Assembly: GCA_030432565.1 (NCBI GenBank)
Contig: JAUIGV010000001.1
Location: 124,001 to 188,000, forward strand
Source: Verrucomicrobiia bacterium
Lineage (GTDB): Bacteria > Verrucomicrobiota > Verrucomicrobiia > Verrucomicrobiales > Akkermansiaceae
Direction of reading: 5' to 3'
DNA: 64,000 bases
Shown piece after piece: positions 63,851 through 64,000 of the stretch. Each line of letters starts with the position of its first letter. Positions within the stretch are counted from its first letter, which is position 1. Under the pieces are notes generated by a model. That model was given only the letters and a program-made list of their open reading frames with translations. It was not told the DNA's origin and did no database searches. Made by a program: the position numbers and the translations under genes.

Positions 63851-64000
63851 TTACTTTTGTGTTGGCAACTCTTCATCTTCACCGAGTGAGCGACGTGCCT
63901 GGAAAGGGCCCCAGGCCTTCCGTTTCTCATATTCTTTGGCAGCCTTGTATTTTTCGGAATCGTAGTTGGGGTTTTTCTTGGGAAGGCGAGCGTTCACCTG
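63851..64000 (-). CDS. Partial protein, sulfatase-like C-terminus
   Basis: The final 49 codons and TAA of a minus-strand gene that continues beyond the window. The tail ([17 protein letters not shown], then EKRKAWGPF) resembles C-termini of verrucomicrobial sulfatases. It is immediately upstream of the arylsulfatase gene, with a 9-bp gap. The identity is a tentative guess from the tail alone. Confidence 0.5.
   Translation of the reverse strand, partial: QVNARLPKKNPNYDSEKYKAAKEYEKRKAWGPFQARRSLGEDEELPTQK

Noticed and set aside
1-64000. rRNA, tRNA, CRISPR arrays, insertion sequences or phage genes
   Set aside because: None was recognisable on reading both strands.

Overview
The window reads as chromosomal DNA of a heterotrophic Verrucomicrobiota bacterium, probably marine or from a polysaccharide-rich habitat. 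The grounds are family content: PVC-type heme-binding propeller proteins, a DUF1501 plus DUF1549/DUF1553 pair, large secreted lamin-tail/CotH proteins, PEP-CTERM anchored proteins, several sulfatases, and Ser/Thr kinases paired with ECF sigma factors. I saw no rRNA, tRNA, CRISPR array, prophage or insertion sequence. The gene order is dense, with genes on both strands and many short overlaps.

Layout. 1-6.3 kb (minus): the start of a secreted protein and two large secreted c-type cytochrome/beta-propeller oxidoreductases. 6.5-15 kb: a secreted TSP3-type protein, then an operon of two big secreted proteins built on a shared, unnamed ~200-residue 'GPDD' domain. 15-22.4 kb: a lipoprotein gene interrupted by one in-frame TGA (15-19 kb), a PEP-CTERM protein with the same GPDD domain, and a divergent SCO/FG-GAP/ASPIC lipoprotein. 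22.4-26.9 kb: the DUF1501/PSD1 pair. 27.2-31.9 kb: kinase plus ECF sigma operon. 32-36.7 kb: FG-GAP/D,D-peptidase fusion, an endonuclease-family remnant, and a GDSL PEP-CTERM esterase. 37-41.3 kb: a second ECF sigma converging on a second kinase. 41.4-44 kb: DUF3500 and a two-site metalloprotease. 44-49.6 kb: a ThuA/SGNH/propeller/cupredoxin giant and a serine hydrolase. 49.7-57 kb (plus): DUF6288, tandem SASA esterase, SpeE-like protein, MsrB-MsrA and a disulfide reductase, a PEP-CTERM protein. 57-59.4 kb: a metallopeptidase-like gene broken by a stop, and a SMUG1/DUF3293/DUF2237 operon. 59.5-64 kb: three sulfatases around a hypothetical gene.

The most notable observation is at 17.07 kb. Two reading frames that look like separate genes are one continuous 1322-codon frame broken only by TGA. 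Starting 11 nt after the TGA is a perfect hairpin (GCGCC / GGCGC) with loop AGGUCGU. Its spacing and GGUC loop closely match the E. coli fdhF SECIS. I read this as a candidate selenocysteine-containing FG-GAP/ASPIC-UnbV/thioredoxin/TPR lipoprotein. A second in-frame TGA (57,386) lacks such a hairpin and looks like an ordinary nonsense mutation.

Functionally the window suggests an outer-surface, polymer-degrading lifestyle: sulfatases, sialate-type acetylesterases, ThuA and cytochrome/cupredoxin dehydrogenases for sugar breakdown and electron flow, surface proteins anchored by PEP-CTERM or displayed as lipoproteins, and two kinase/sigma signalling units with large sensory C-termini. All functional assignments come from recognised motifs and architecture in the sequence; no database search was possible.
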